Shown here one piece after another: positions 1 to 7,225 of a stretch of 64,000 nt of DNA. The stretch's first letter is position 1, and each line of letters starts with the position of its first letter. The stretch is taken from NCBI RefSeq assembly GCF_003726095.1, contig NZ_CP026031.1, positions 1,984,001-2,048,000 of the forward strand, read 5' to 3'. The notes below the pieces were generated by a model. That model worked only from the letters and a program-made list of their open reading frames with translations. It had not been told where the DNA came from and did not search any database. Position numbers and translations under genes: made by a program. Origin of the DNA: Niallia circulans (GTDB lineage: Bacteria > Bacillota > Bacilli > Bacillales > Cytobacillaceae).

Positions 1-1
1 A

Positions 2-397
2 ATTACGGAAGAACCAGATGAGACCAAACATTTGACAGACCAATTAAAATCATTAGAGAAAAAAAGAGAGAAATATCAACGTGCATGGGCATCAGATTTA
101 ATTAGTGATAGCGAATTTGAACATAGAATGTTAGAAACCAGAGAACTGTTCGAAGAATTAAAACGAAAGTTATCTGAAAAGAAGAAACCTATACAAGTTG
201 ATATTGAAGAAATAAAAAATGTGGTATTCACTTTTAATCAAACTTTCCATTTTCTCACTCAAGAAGAAAAAAGAATGTTTATCTCCAGATTTATAAAGAA
301 AATTGATTATGAACTAATCCCCCAACCTCCACAAAGACCAGACAGATGTAAGTACGGAAAAGATTTAGTTACGATTACTGATGTCTTGTTTTATTAA
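2..397 (+). CDS. Large serine recombinase, C-terminal part (element integrase)
   Basis: The reading frame is open from the window edge to a TAA at 395-397, so this is the last ~131 codons of a longer gene. The visible part is a charged, helical, coiled-coil-like region (LEKKREKYQRAWASDLISD, then a TRELFEELKRKL helix) followed by FLTQEEKRMFISRFIKKIDYE. This is typical of the C-terminal segment of large serine recombinases used by phages and SCC/ICE-type elements for site-specific integration. The catalytic N-terminal resolvase domain lies outside the window. The gene ends only about 16 bases before homology to comGA begins, the usual arrangement of an integrase next to its attachment site. Family assignment is from the C-terminus only. 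Confidence 0.8.
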   Translation: MTEEPDETKHLTDQLKSLEKKREKYQRAWASDLISDSEFEHRMLETRELFEELKRKLSEKKKPIQVDIEEIKNVVFTFNQTFHFLTQEEKRMFISRFIKKIDYELIPQPPQRPDRCKYGKDLVTITDVLFY

Positions 398-430
398 TAT
401 TTACGTAACGTTATCAGTTGGACCGGTCAG
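385..430. other. Probable attachment-site junction (att) of the integrated element
   Basis: The integrase frame ends at 397, and comGA homology, read on the minus strand, runs down to about 413-418. There the expected GPTGSGKT becomes GPT followed by D-N-V-T and a stop. The host/element junction must therefore lie in roughly 400-418, with the core around the ACC-GGT-CCA-ACT codons (416-427). The other end of the element and the rest of comGA are not in the window, so the exact core is inferred. Confidence 0.65.
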
Positions 431-853
431 AATTATTAATCCGTGTGCATGCTTTAACAAGGAGATTAATTTACGAGAAATATTCGGAAATAAAGAGATG
501 TGATAGATTGGAAGCATATTTTGGTCGGAAAGTATACGAATTACTAAACTCTCATGAGGGTGAGATGGTAAGGTTGAAAGTCGTAAGCCAATATACTGAC
601 CTTTGACTGTTGTGGAAATAGATCCATTTTGCGGTTTTCTTCTTTCGCCAATATCCATAGATGCTGTAAATTTGAAATGAGAGATCAACTTGTCGCATTC
701 ATTTGCTGAAATTACTAAGTGATTAATTAAATGATTGGCAATTCGGAATTGGAGGACAGATTCCTTTTGTTTTGGGGTTATGTGAATATCAGTAGCATTC
801 TGTTCTACTGCCTCACAAATAATACGATTTGCTAGAGCTTCAATTGATAACAC
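401..853 (-). pseudogene. comGA: comGA, N-terminal half, interrupted by element insertion
   Basis: The 150-residue product matches the N-terminal domain of ComGA, the traffic ATPase that powers the competence pseudopilus for DNA uptake (NATDIHITPK near residue 20, SMDIGERRKPQNGS near 65, LRLSTLPSHPHESLVIRIL near 95). It should continue through the Walker A motif, but the sequence departs after HGLIILTGPT and stops four codons later. A complete ComGA is about 350 residues, so the ATPase core is missing. Translation starts at GTG 853 behind AAGGTGGTG. comGA heads the comG operon, so the insertion would also separate the promoter from the downstream pilin genes. Precise excision would restore the frame. 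Confidence 0.85.
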
Positions 854-1076
854 TTATATTTAACACCACCTTTATATTTATTCAAATATATCTTTCGACA
901 AAAAAAGGGTAAATTCCTTCTTTCTTTTTAATTTTTTTACGAATTTAATATTAGAGCTACTTATACAATTGGATTGTATTTTTCCATTGATACATTGATT
1001 AACAATCTTTCCAAGAAAGTTCCAATAGTCTGTATAAAAAAACAGCTCCTATCCATACTATATATATCAACTATTT

Positions 1077-1148
1077 TGGGCTATAGCCAAGTGGTAAGGC
1101 AACGGACTTTGACTCCGTCATTCGTTGGTTCGAATCCAGCTAGCCCAG
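1077..1148 (+). tRNA. tRNA-Gln (anticodon TTG)
   Basis: A complete cloverleaf is visible. The acceptor arms TGGGCTA (1077-1083) and TAGCCCA (1141-1147) pair over 7 bp. The anticodon stem ACGGA/TCCGT (1102-1106, 1114-1118) encloses the loop CTTTGAC with anticodon TTG at 1109-1111. The T arm carries GGTTCGAATCC. CCA is not encoded. It decodes CAA (and CAG by wobble). Confidence 0.96.
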
Positions 1149-1152
1149 TAGC

Positions 1153-1178
1153 GACCCGTGTTTCGGGTCTTTTTTTTG
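1153..1178 (+). terminator. Rho-independent terminator of tRNA-Gln
   Basis: The stem GACCCG/CGGGTC (1153-1158, 1164-1169) has a TGTTT loop and is followed by nine T residues, immediately downstream of the tRNA. Confidence 0.9.
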
Positions 1179-1185
1179 TCAAAAA

Positions 1186-1489
1186 AGAAGGGCGGACAAA
1201 ACAAAATATATATTGGATAAAGACGAACAATCTCTAATTTAGTGGTGAAACCAATTTGTTCCATTACGCTCCAGTCACTCGCTTTCCGCGGGAGGAAGCT
1301 GAGCCTCCACACTGCGGGGTCTCAGCCTTTCCTCTATTTCCCGCAGGAGTCGAGTGTCTTCCTCTCCATTTCACTAATCTTATAAAATGGGGTGAAAACA
1401 AAAATAGATTCTATTTATCATTTGTTTAATTCAACAAATTTATTATTCAGCTTTAAGCATAGCCTTTTTAGTTTTGTTCCAGTCCCTTA
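1186..1489. repeat. Palindromic MITE-like repeat, copy A
   Basis: The segment is non-coding, and its right ~230 bp closely matches copy B at 4492-4854. Its ends are imperfect inverted repeats: AAGGGCGGACAAAAC at 1188-1202, and the complement of GTTTTGTTCCAGTCCCTT at 1471-1488. The centre is a GC-rich inverted repeat with arms CACTCGCTTTCCGCGGG (from about 1276) and CCCGCAGGAGTCGAGTG (ending near 1355). No transposase frame exists, so if mobile it would need help in trans. The family is an inference from two copies. Confidence 0.75.
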
Positions 1490-1496
1490 TTTTTTA

Positions 1497-2429
1497 TTAT
1501 ACATTCATATCCTCATGCTGAATCTGTGACTTTTCGATTTGGATTGTTGTATGTTCCATTTTAAATTTAGTCTTCAGACGATCAATCGCATTCTGTAGAA
1601 TCACTTGACTATCACTCTTATCATCAATTAATAGATGGCAGCTTAGTGAATCTAATCCTGAGGTGATTGTCCATATATGCAAGTCATGTACATCGATTAC
1701 TCCAGCGATTCCTTCCAACTCCTTTTTTACCTCTTCTTGATTAATAGTGGTTGGTGTTCCTTCCATTAAAATATGGATCGACGTTTTAATTACTCCCCAG
1801 CCGCTTTTCAAAATTAATAGCGCCACTACAACAGATATGATTGGATCAGCAATATACCACTTAAAGAAGAGCATGAGGCAGCCTGCAATAATTGCGCCAA
1901 CAGAACCTAACGCATCCCCTAAGATATGTAAATAAGCACTTCGTAAATTAACATTGCCCTCTACATCGCCTTTTCTCATTAAAGCTAAAGCACTAATCAT
2001 ATTCGCTAATAGTCCAATTACAGCTATTATCATCATCGTTCCACTTGAGACAGTCGGTGGTTGGGAAAAACGTTCGATTGCTTCCAATATGATAAAAAAG
2101 GCAATAACAAATAAAGTAACACCATTAAATAAAGCCGCTAAAATTTCAAAACGATAATAGCCGTAGGTTTTATTCGAAGAGGCAGGCCGTGTGGCGAACC
2201 AGATTGCTAGAAAGCTTAAAAAAAGAGAACTTGCATCACTTAGCATATGTCCAGAATCTGACAATAAAGCAAGACTATTTGTAAGTAAGCCGCCAAAAAA
2301 CTCTAACATCATAATACCTGCTGTTATGATTAACGCTATAAGTAAGCCCTTTTTATTTCCTTCTCTTATTTCTGAGAATCCATGATGATGTCCATGATGA
2401 CTATGGTCGTGCCCATGAGAATGTCCCAT
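1497..2429 (-). CDS. czcD: CzcD-type zinc/cadmium exporter (cation diffusion facilitator)
   Basis: This 310-residue protein exports divalent metals (Zn2+, Cd2+, Co2+) from the cytoplasm in exchange for protons or K+. It begins with a His-rich tail (HSHGHDHSHHGHHHG) and has about six membrane helices. The CDF metal-site motifs are visible in helix II (LLSDSGHMLSD, residues ~55-65) and helix V (HILGDALGS, ~168-176). A C-terminal cytoplasmic ferredoxin-like domain contains the VHDLHIW signature. It lies 41 bp downstream of czcO on the same strand, so the two are probably co-transcribed. In B. subtilis the pair also occurs together but in the opposite order. Start ATG 2429 follows GGAGGAAGAT. Confidence 0.93.
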   Translation of the reverse strand: MGHSHGHDHSHHGHHHGFSEIREGNKKGLLIALIITAGIMMLEFFGGLLTNSLALLSDSGHMLSDASSLFLSFLAIWFATRPASSNKTYGYYRFEILAALFNGVTLFVIAFFIILEAIERFSQPPTVSSGTMMIIAVIGLLANMISALALMRKGDVEGNVNLRSAYLHILGDALGSVGAIIAGCLMLFFKWYIADPIISVVVALLILKSGWGVIKTSIHILMEGTPTTINQEEVKKELEGIAGVIDVHDLHIWTITSGLDSLSCHLLIDDKSDSQVILQNAIDRLKTKFKMEHTTIQIEKSQIQHEDMNV

Positions 2430-2470
2430 CTTATCTTCCTCCTGTTTCTAATAATATGATATTTACTTCT

Positions 2471-3517
2471 TTATTCCATGTTTCTCCGTACATGTTGATA
2501 AATATATGCTGCATCATCCCCAACTCCTTGAAGCAGACTGGAAGCTCTATTTCTTTGCCATGGTAATCCTAAAAAATACAATCCAGCAATATTCGTTATT
2601 CCCTTTTTATGAATAGGATCGCCTTTTACATTCACTACTTGTGGAATGGTACTCCAACTATAATCATGATAAAAACCGGTTGCCCAGATAACAGTGTTAA
2701 CTTTTAGTGTCCGTTTATCTAGAAACTCAAAAGTATCATCAACAATTCTTTCTGTACGCGGAAATACTGTTATTGCTCCACTTTTTATTTTTGCTCTTAA
2801 GTCAAATCCAAAAAGTGGGTCTGGTTTCTTCCTTAGCCATTGACCTATTTTAGAATTGGTACTTGCTTTATATATTCTCATTTTCTCAAACCACCAGAAA
2901 ATACTCTTATTCCCTATATTTTGTGGTAAAAAACGAATTTTATGACCTACTGATAGGTATACCAAATATTTGTCTGAAAGCTCCGCTGCAACTTGCGCCC
3001 CTGAATTCCCAGCTCCTACAATTAAAACCGGTCCTTCTTTAATTTGTTTCGGATTATGATATTGCGATGTATGAAGCTGGACCACATTTTTAGATATGGT
3101 AGAAGCGAATGAAGGTATCAATGGTTTTTGAAAGGATCCAGTAGCAATAATCACTTTTTTAGCTGCTAATAAACTGGCATTCGTGACTACCTTAAAACCT
3201 TCCTTGGTCTTTGATAGTTCTTTTACCTCTGTATTTAATTGAACTGGCAACGAAAACGTTGTTGCATAATCAAATAAATAGTCTGCTATTTCTTCTTTTG
3301 TGGGATAGCCATCTAAATCCCCATTCAGCGGCAACCCAGGTAGAGAACTGTAAAAACGTGGAGTAAATAAAGTTAATGTATCATACCTTTTTCTCCAGCT
3401 TTCACCTATGGAAGTTTCTTTTTCTACTATGAGAAAAGATAAGCCGCTTTTCTTTAAAAAGTAGCCCATCGCAAGTCCAGCTTGCCCGCCGCCAATTATT
3501 ATTACATCGTAATCCAT
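2471..3517 (-). CDS. czcO: CzcO-like FAD/NAD(P)-dependent oxidoreductase
   Basis: The 348-residue protein starts with a Rossmann FAD motif (IIIGGGQAGLAMG, residues ~5-17), followed by GESWRKRYDTLTLFTPRF, typical of flavin monooxygenase-like proteins. A second dinucleotide motif (VLIVGAGNSGAQVA) lies near residue 165 and an ATGFYHDY motif near 285. B. subtilis CzcO (TrkA) is of this type and is encoded beside CzcD, where it is reported to support cation efflux; the same context here supports the name. ATG 3517 (MDYDVII) is chosen over an upstream in-frame start 24 codons earlier because AGGGGCG precedes it and the FAD motif sits at the usual distance. The actual substrate is not shown by the sequence. 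Confidence 0.82.
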   Translation of the reverse strand: MDYDVIIIGGGQAGLAMGYFLKKSGLSFLIVEKETSIGESWRKRYDTLTLFTPRFYSSLPGLPLNGDLDGYPTKEEIADYLFDYATTFSLPVQLNTEVKELSKTKEGFKVVTNASLLAAKKVIIATGSFQKPLIPSFASTISKNVVQLHTSQYHNPKQIKEGPVLIVGAGNSGAQVAAELSDKYLVYLSVGHKIRFLPQNIGNKSIFWWFEKMRIYKASTNSKIGQWLRKKPDPLFGFDLRAKIKSGAITVFPRTERIVDDTFEFLDKRTLKVNTVIWATGFYHDYSWSTIPQVVNVKGDPIHKKGITNIAGLYFLGLPWQRNRASSLLQGVGDDAAYIYQHVRRNME

Positions 3518-3534
3518 CACAATCGCCCCTATAT

Positions 3535-3589
3535 TATATGAATATATGTTCATATATACATTATAAAATTTAAATAATAAATCTGTCAA
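3535..3589 (-). promoter_or_regulatory. czcO-czcD promoter with ArsR/CzrA-type operator
   Basis: Reading the minus strand, TTGACA (3589-3584), an 18-bp spacer and TATAAT (3565-3560) form a near-consensus sigma-A promoter. Just downstream, over the expected transcription start, 3535-3556 is a 22-bp palindrome. Its half sites, read inward, are TATATGAATAT and TATATGAACAT (10 of 11 identical). This resembles operators of zinc-sensing ArsR-family repressors such as CzrA. Its position fits repression of czcO-czcD that is relieved by metal. The repressor gene is not in the window. Confidence 0.72.
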
Positions 3590-3725
3590 TAAAAATTAAC
3601 AATAAGTTCCACTTCTCTTTTAATAATCCATTTAAAACGTTGCTCATGCTTCAAATAGTGAATATGTACAATTTATGAACAAAATATTTGTGAAGTTGTG
3701 AACATTTTATAAACTTATCGTTTTA

Positions 3726-3757
3726 ACCATGTTTATGGTAGATTGCTATATTATAAT
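3726..3757 (+). promoter_or_regulatory. Probable promoter of the 3791 regulator, with an inverted repeat
   Basis: TATAAT at 3752-3757 lies about 33 bp before the start codon. The weak -35 region is overlapped by the inverted repeat ACCAT-gttt-ATGGT (3726-3739), which could be an autoregulatory site. The -35 itself is poor. Confidence 0.4.
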
Positions 3758-3790
3758 AAAGAAAATTAGTCCTTAGGAGGAACATTTAAT

Positions 3791-4489
3791 ATGGAAAATA
3801 CACTAAAAGTTACAAATGTATTATCTGATCCAACTCGTTTCTATATTTATCAGTACATTACGAAACGTCATCAAGATGTCACGGTTCAAGAAATAGCGGA
3901 TGAATTTTCCATCCATCCAAACGTAGCTCGCTTGCATTTATCTAAGTTAGAAGATGTAAGAATGCTACGCTCAGAAACAAAAAAGACAGGCAAAGGTGGT
4001 CGCCCCAGCAGACTATATCGTTTATCAGATGAAGTTATTCAATTTAGCTTTCCTTTTCGAGATTATCAATTATTAAGCAGCATTTTATTGAAAACGTTTG
4101 AAAGTCTTGGAGCAGATGGCAGCAAGGCACTTTATGAAACAGGAAAAACATTTGGTAAAGAGATGATGGAGCAGGAAATTGCTCGTATTACAAACAACAC
4201 AGCTCTATTATCGAATGAGGATAAGCTACGTTTATTACAAAATGCTAGTTTAATGACTGGACAGTTACCTGCATTGGAATGGAATGACGATCAAACATCT
4301 TTATATTTTGAAATTTATAACTGTCCATTTAAAGAAGTTGCTATAGAACATAAAAATAAAGTGTGTACTATGCACCAATCCTTCTTTACGGGCATGTTTG
4401 AAGCTTTGTTTAAAGATGTCCAGTTAATTGAGAAACAAAATATTATTTCTGGTTGTGATCAATGCGCATATAAAACAATGGTGCAATAA
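3791..4489 (+). CDS. Winged-helix transcription regulator with C-terminal Cys cluster (SufR-like)
   Basis: The 232-residue protein has an N-terminal ArsR/DeoR-type winged helix (residues ~5-75: LSDPTRFYIYQYI, TVQEIADEFSIHPNVARLHL as recognition helices, GRPSRLYRLS as wing). The C-terminal part carries four cysteines, C178 (NCPF), C192 (KVCTMH) and C222/C225 (GCDQC). Iron-sulfur regulators of the SufR type have a similar layout, so binding of a metal or Fe-S cluster is a fair inference; the ligand is not known. The gene is divergent from czcO-czcD, so control of that pair is possible but unproven. Start ATG 3791 follows TTAGGAGGAACATTTAAT. Confidence 0.75.
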   Translation: MENTLKVTNVLSDPTRFYIYQYITKRHQDVTVQEIADEFSIHPNVARLHLSKLEDVRMLRSETKKTGKGGRPSRLYRLSDEVIQFSFPFRDYQLLSSILLKTFESLGADGSKALYETGKTFGKEMMEQEIARITNNTALLSNEDKLRLLQNASLMTGQLPALEWNDDQTSLYFEIYNCPFKEVAIEHKNKVCTMHQSFFTGMFEALFKDVQLIEKQNIISGCDQCAYKTMVQ

Positions 4490-4491
4490 GA

Positions 4492-4854
4492 AAGAGGGTG
4501 GGACAAAAGAATTTTACATAAAGAAAAAGCCAAACTATAATACAATAAAACATCGTAATAGTTCGGTTTTTTCTTTTCGCTGATTTATCTTTTTTATAGC
4601 TAAAAAACAAGTTCGTTCCATTGCGCTTCAGACACTCGCTTTCCGCGGGGAGGAAGCTGAGCCTCCTCACTGCGCTGCGGGGTCTCTGCCTTTCCTCTAT
4701 TTCCCGCAGGAGTCGAGTGTCTTCCACTCCATTTCACTAACCTTATAAAATGGGGCGAGAAACAAAAATAGATATTATTTATCATTCGTCTAATTCAACA
4801 AATGATTATTCAGCTTTAAGCATATCCTTTTTAGTTTTGTCTCAGCCCCTTTTT
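4492..4854. repeat. Palindromic MITE-like repeat, copy B
   Basis: This is the second copy of the element at 1186-1489. The ends are GAGGGTGGGACAAAA (4494-4508) and the complement of TTTTGTCTCAGCCCC (from 4835). It contains the same GC-rich inverted repeat, starting CACTCGCTTTCCGCGGG near 4632 and ending CCCGCAGGAGTCGAGTG near 4721. It also shares the block ATGGGGCGAGAAACAAAAA and the AT-rich right end with copy A. Copy B carries about 60 bp more on the left, including a terminator for the upstream regulator, whose stop codon lies only 3 bp away. Confidence 0.78.
4524..4572 (+). terminator. Terminator of the 3791 regulator
   Basis: AAAAAGCCAAACTAT (4524-4538) pairs with ATAGTTCGGTTTTTT (4558-4572), giving a stem with one mismatch followed by T residues. 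It lies inside repeat copy B. Confidence 0.65.
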
Positions 4855-4860
4855 CTTTAT

Positions 4861-5496
4861 TTAAAAGCCATTAATATATGGATTATGATCCATTTCATGC
4901 TCAATCGTCGTTTTTCTACCGTGACCGGAAAGCACTAATGTGTCTTCAGGCAAATTCAATAACTTTTCATGGATACTTGTTAGTAATGTTCTTTGATTAC
5001 CGCCAACTAAATCTGTTCTGCCAATACTTTCATAGAAAAGCGCATCGCCTACAAATGCCCAATTCTCTTTTTTAAAATAGAACGTAACACTGCCTGGAGA
5101 ATGCCCTGGTGTCTCCATCACTTGAAAAGTAAAATCACCGATTGTCATGCTTGGATTTTCATCTAAGAAATGCTCGGCAGGTCTTGTTACAATCGGATTT
5201 GGCAGTCTAAATGCTTCGCTACCGTTTAATTTCGGATTAATTAGCCATTCTTCCTCTTTGATATGTACATAAACGGGAACACTATACTCTGTTCGAACAT
5301 CTTCCACAGCACCAATATGGTCAAAGTGAGCATGTGTTAACAGAATAGCTATCGGAGATAATCCTAACTCCTGAATTATCTTGATTAACTTTTCTCCATT
5401 TGCCCCAGGATCTATCACCAAACAATCCTTATTTTCATTCCATATTAAGTAACAATTGGTCTGGATTGGCCCTAAAGGAATTTGTTTATACTCCAT
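4861..5496 (-). CDS. yqgX: MBL-fold metallohydrolase YqgX
   Basis: This is a 211-residue glyoxalase II-type metallo-beta-lactamase-fold enzyme. The dinuclear metal motif THAHFDHIGA is near residue 54, further ligands are in ETPGHSPGS (~130), VGDALF (~150) and SGHGRKT (~193). Family members hydrolyse thiol esters or act as persulfide dioxygenases; the substrate here cannot be read from the sequence. It follows yqgV by 13 bp on the same strand and starts at ATG 5496 behind AGGAGGGGG, matching the B. subtilis order. Confidence 0.9.
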   Translation of the reverse strand: MEYKQIPLGPIQTNCYLIWNENKDCLVIDPGANGEKLIKIIQELGLSPIAILLTHAHFDHIGAVEDVRTEYSVPVYVHIKEEEWLINPKLNGSEAFRLPNPIVTRPAEHFLDENPSMTIGDFTFQVMETPGHSPGSVTFYFKKENWAFVGDALFYESIGRTDLVGGNQRTLLTSIHEKLLNLPEDTLVLSGHGRKTTIEHEMDHNPYINGF

Positions 5497-5509
5497 CCCA
5501 TACCCCCTC

Positions 5510-5827
5510 CTATTTACTCTCTAATTGACTTACAACACGTTCTACTTTATCTTCCATTTTTCTACTTATATCCCGTCTATCATCAATTCGGATATTCGTA
5601 CAAACACGAACAAGACCTTTTTCAAAAGGAACTTCATGCATAGCTTGGATTACTTCAAATAAAACAGGAAGCTCTCCCTCAATAATTGTATTCATCGGTG
5701 TTAATTGGAACCGAATTTGCCCTTTTTCTTCATAATGCATAAGCACTTTTTGTATATCTGCTACATATGCACTTACACTTGGTGTTTGTGTTCCTACTGG
5801 TATAACTGTTACATCTACAATTGCCAT
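5510..5827 (-). CDS. yqgV: MTH1187-family thiamine-binding protein YqgV
   Basis: The 105-residue protein belongs to the small MTH1187/YkoF-like family with a ferredoxin-like fold (MAIVDVTVIPVGT at the N-terminus, FQLTPMNTIIEG near residue 40, which contributes to the proposed ligand site). Relatives bind thiamine or hydroxymethylpyrimidine. It is the first gene of the yqgV-yqgX pair; start ATG 5827 follows AAAGGAGAAC. Confidence 0.85.
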   Translation of the reverse strand: MAIVDVTVIPVGTQTPSVSAYVADIQKVLMHYEEKGQIRFQLTPMNTIIEGELPVLFEVIQAMHEVPFEKGLVRVCTNIRIDDRRDISRKMEDKVERVVSQLESK

Positions 5828-5925
5828 TAACTATGTTCTCCTTTCAACCGGCTATTTAATCTTATTTAAGACAAAGATACTTGATTTAAGTTCCATGATT
5901 ATGATGGCATATTTTTATGCCATCA

Positions 5926-7053
5926 TCAACTATTGTGAATAGTGGTAGAAAATAAGGAGCTAATTTCACCCGTTTTCATATCCAGCATATTTTCATAGTA
6001 ATAACCAAATAGAATATACTTTCCATCACTAGAAATTTGGATGGGCTGATCTTCTAATTCCATTTCCGTATCTACCTTTTGGCTTTCACCTGTTTCCATA
6101 TTTATTTCAACAAGATCAAAGCCATCTTGATAAGTTTCCGCATTACCACTATTTTTGGGAACAAAAGTAAGAAATTTATTCTCATAAAAAGTATAGTTTG
6201 GTATCAACCAATTGGAAAATTTAGATAATCTTGGTAGGCGAACACTTCCTTGCTCCTTTAATTCAGAATCATAAAAAGTATAAATGGCTTCCTCTTCTTT
6301 AGATGAACCGGACAGAGTAAGGAGATAACCATTTTTCTCTTCTATAAAATAAATATCAGGTACGTCCCATTCTTTTTCTTCTTTTGTTTCCATATTGAAT
6401 AGTTTAAGAGGAGCGTAAAAGGAAGGGGAGCTTTGGTCCCAATCTAAATACATTACTTTTTCCTTTGATTGCCATTGAGGAAAGGGCGTAGACACAGGAA
6501 AATCACTTAATTCATTTTCTTGAATATCCAATACAGATACTTTACTTTCCCAATCCTTGGTGAAGGTCGTAATTAACAGTTCATTTTCATTATAAGGATT
6601 CCACACAAAATCTGTTTCATAGCTCTGCAGTTTTCTAGTAAGCACTTCATTTCCTTTCATATCAATTATATGAATTTCCCCTTCTTCATCAGAAAGAGCA
6701 TTGTATATTAAAAGTTGATTTTTATTTATTATCACATTTGACAATTCTGTTACCGATTTATATAAAGGGCTATGCTTTCCAGTATAGATGTTATATGTAT
6801 AAATTTTATTAACACCCTCTACTTTCGCCGAATAACAAATTGTATCATTTTTTATCCAGCCATATACTTGCTCAAAATCTCCTTCAATTGGACTAATAGG
6901 AGGAAGCATCGTGTTGTTATGGATATTTTTGTTCTTCGCTTCATTTTCACTGGCTGAATTATTCTGTCTTGGGACACAACCAGACAGAATAAGTGTGAAA
7001 AAAGTGAAGAGAAGAACTATTCCTAGTGTGTTTCTCTTACCTAATGGAAACAT
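5926..7053 (-). CDS. yqgU: Lipoprotein YqgU-like, probable beta-propeller
   Basis: The 375-residue protein has a lipoprotein signal peptide with lipobox LILSGC, so mature Cys is about residue 26 and the protein is anchored on the outer face of the membrane. The body is beta-rich, with repeated blade-like phrases (SDEEGEIHIIDMKG, WESKVSVLDIQENE, ISSDGKYILFGYYYENM) suggestive of a TolB/WD-like propeller. The function is unknown. The name rests on its position between yqgV and yqgT, as in B. subtilis. Confidence 0.75.
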   Translation of the reverse strand: MFPLGKRNTLGIVLLFTFFTLILSGCVPRQNNSASENEAKNKNIHNNTMLPPISPIEGDFEQVYGWIKNDTICYSAKVEGVNKIYTYNIYTGKHSPLYKSVTELSNVIINKNQLLIYNALSDEEGEIHIIDMKGNEVLTRKLQSYETDFVWNPYNENELLITTFTKDWESKVSVLDIQENELSDFPVSTPFPQWQSKEKVMYLDWDQSSPSFYAPLKLFNMETKEEKEWDVPDIYFIEEKNGYLLTLSGSSKEEEAIYTFYDSELKEQGSVRLPRLSKFSNWLIPNYTFYENKFLTFVPKNSGNAETYQDGFDLVEINMETGESQKVDTEMELEDQPIQISSDGKYILFGYYYENMLDMKTGEISSLFSTTIHNS

Positions 7054-7109
7054 TTTTCACACTCCTATACTACTTTTCATGTTTTATTTACTCTATAGAA
7101 TAGTAACAT

Positions 7110-7137
7110 AAAAAAGCCGATTTTTTCGGCTTTTTTT
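7110..7137. terminator. Hairpin terminator between yqgT and yqgU
   Basis: AAAAAGCCGA (7111-7120) pairs with TCGGCTTTTT (7126-7135). T-runs occur on both strands. For the minus-strand genes it lies between yqgU and yqgT and would terminate yqgT-independent transcripts coming from neither coding end, so its exact client is uncertain. Confidence 0.6.
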
Positions 7138-7225
7138 CAAATATGCTGTGATATTTTAATAAAATAAGAAATATCCCTCAATATTAGGCACTTATTGACA
7201 ATCCATGCTTACATTTACTGTAAAA

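Noticed and set aside
418..606. Plus-strand open frame opposite comGA
   Set aside because: It is antisense to a recognisable comGA frame and has no ribosome site.
974..1312. Open frames across the tRNA-Gln and its terminator
   Set aside because: They translate the tRNA and repeat copy A; no protein-like composition.
4443..4938. Open frames within palindromic repeat copy B
   Set aside because: Not conserved between the two repeat copies, which differ by indels, so no transposase or small protein is supported.
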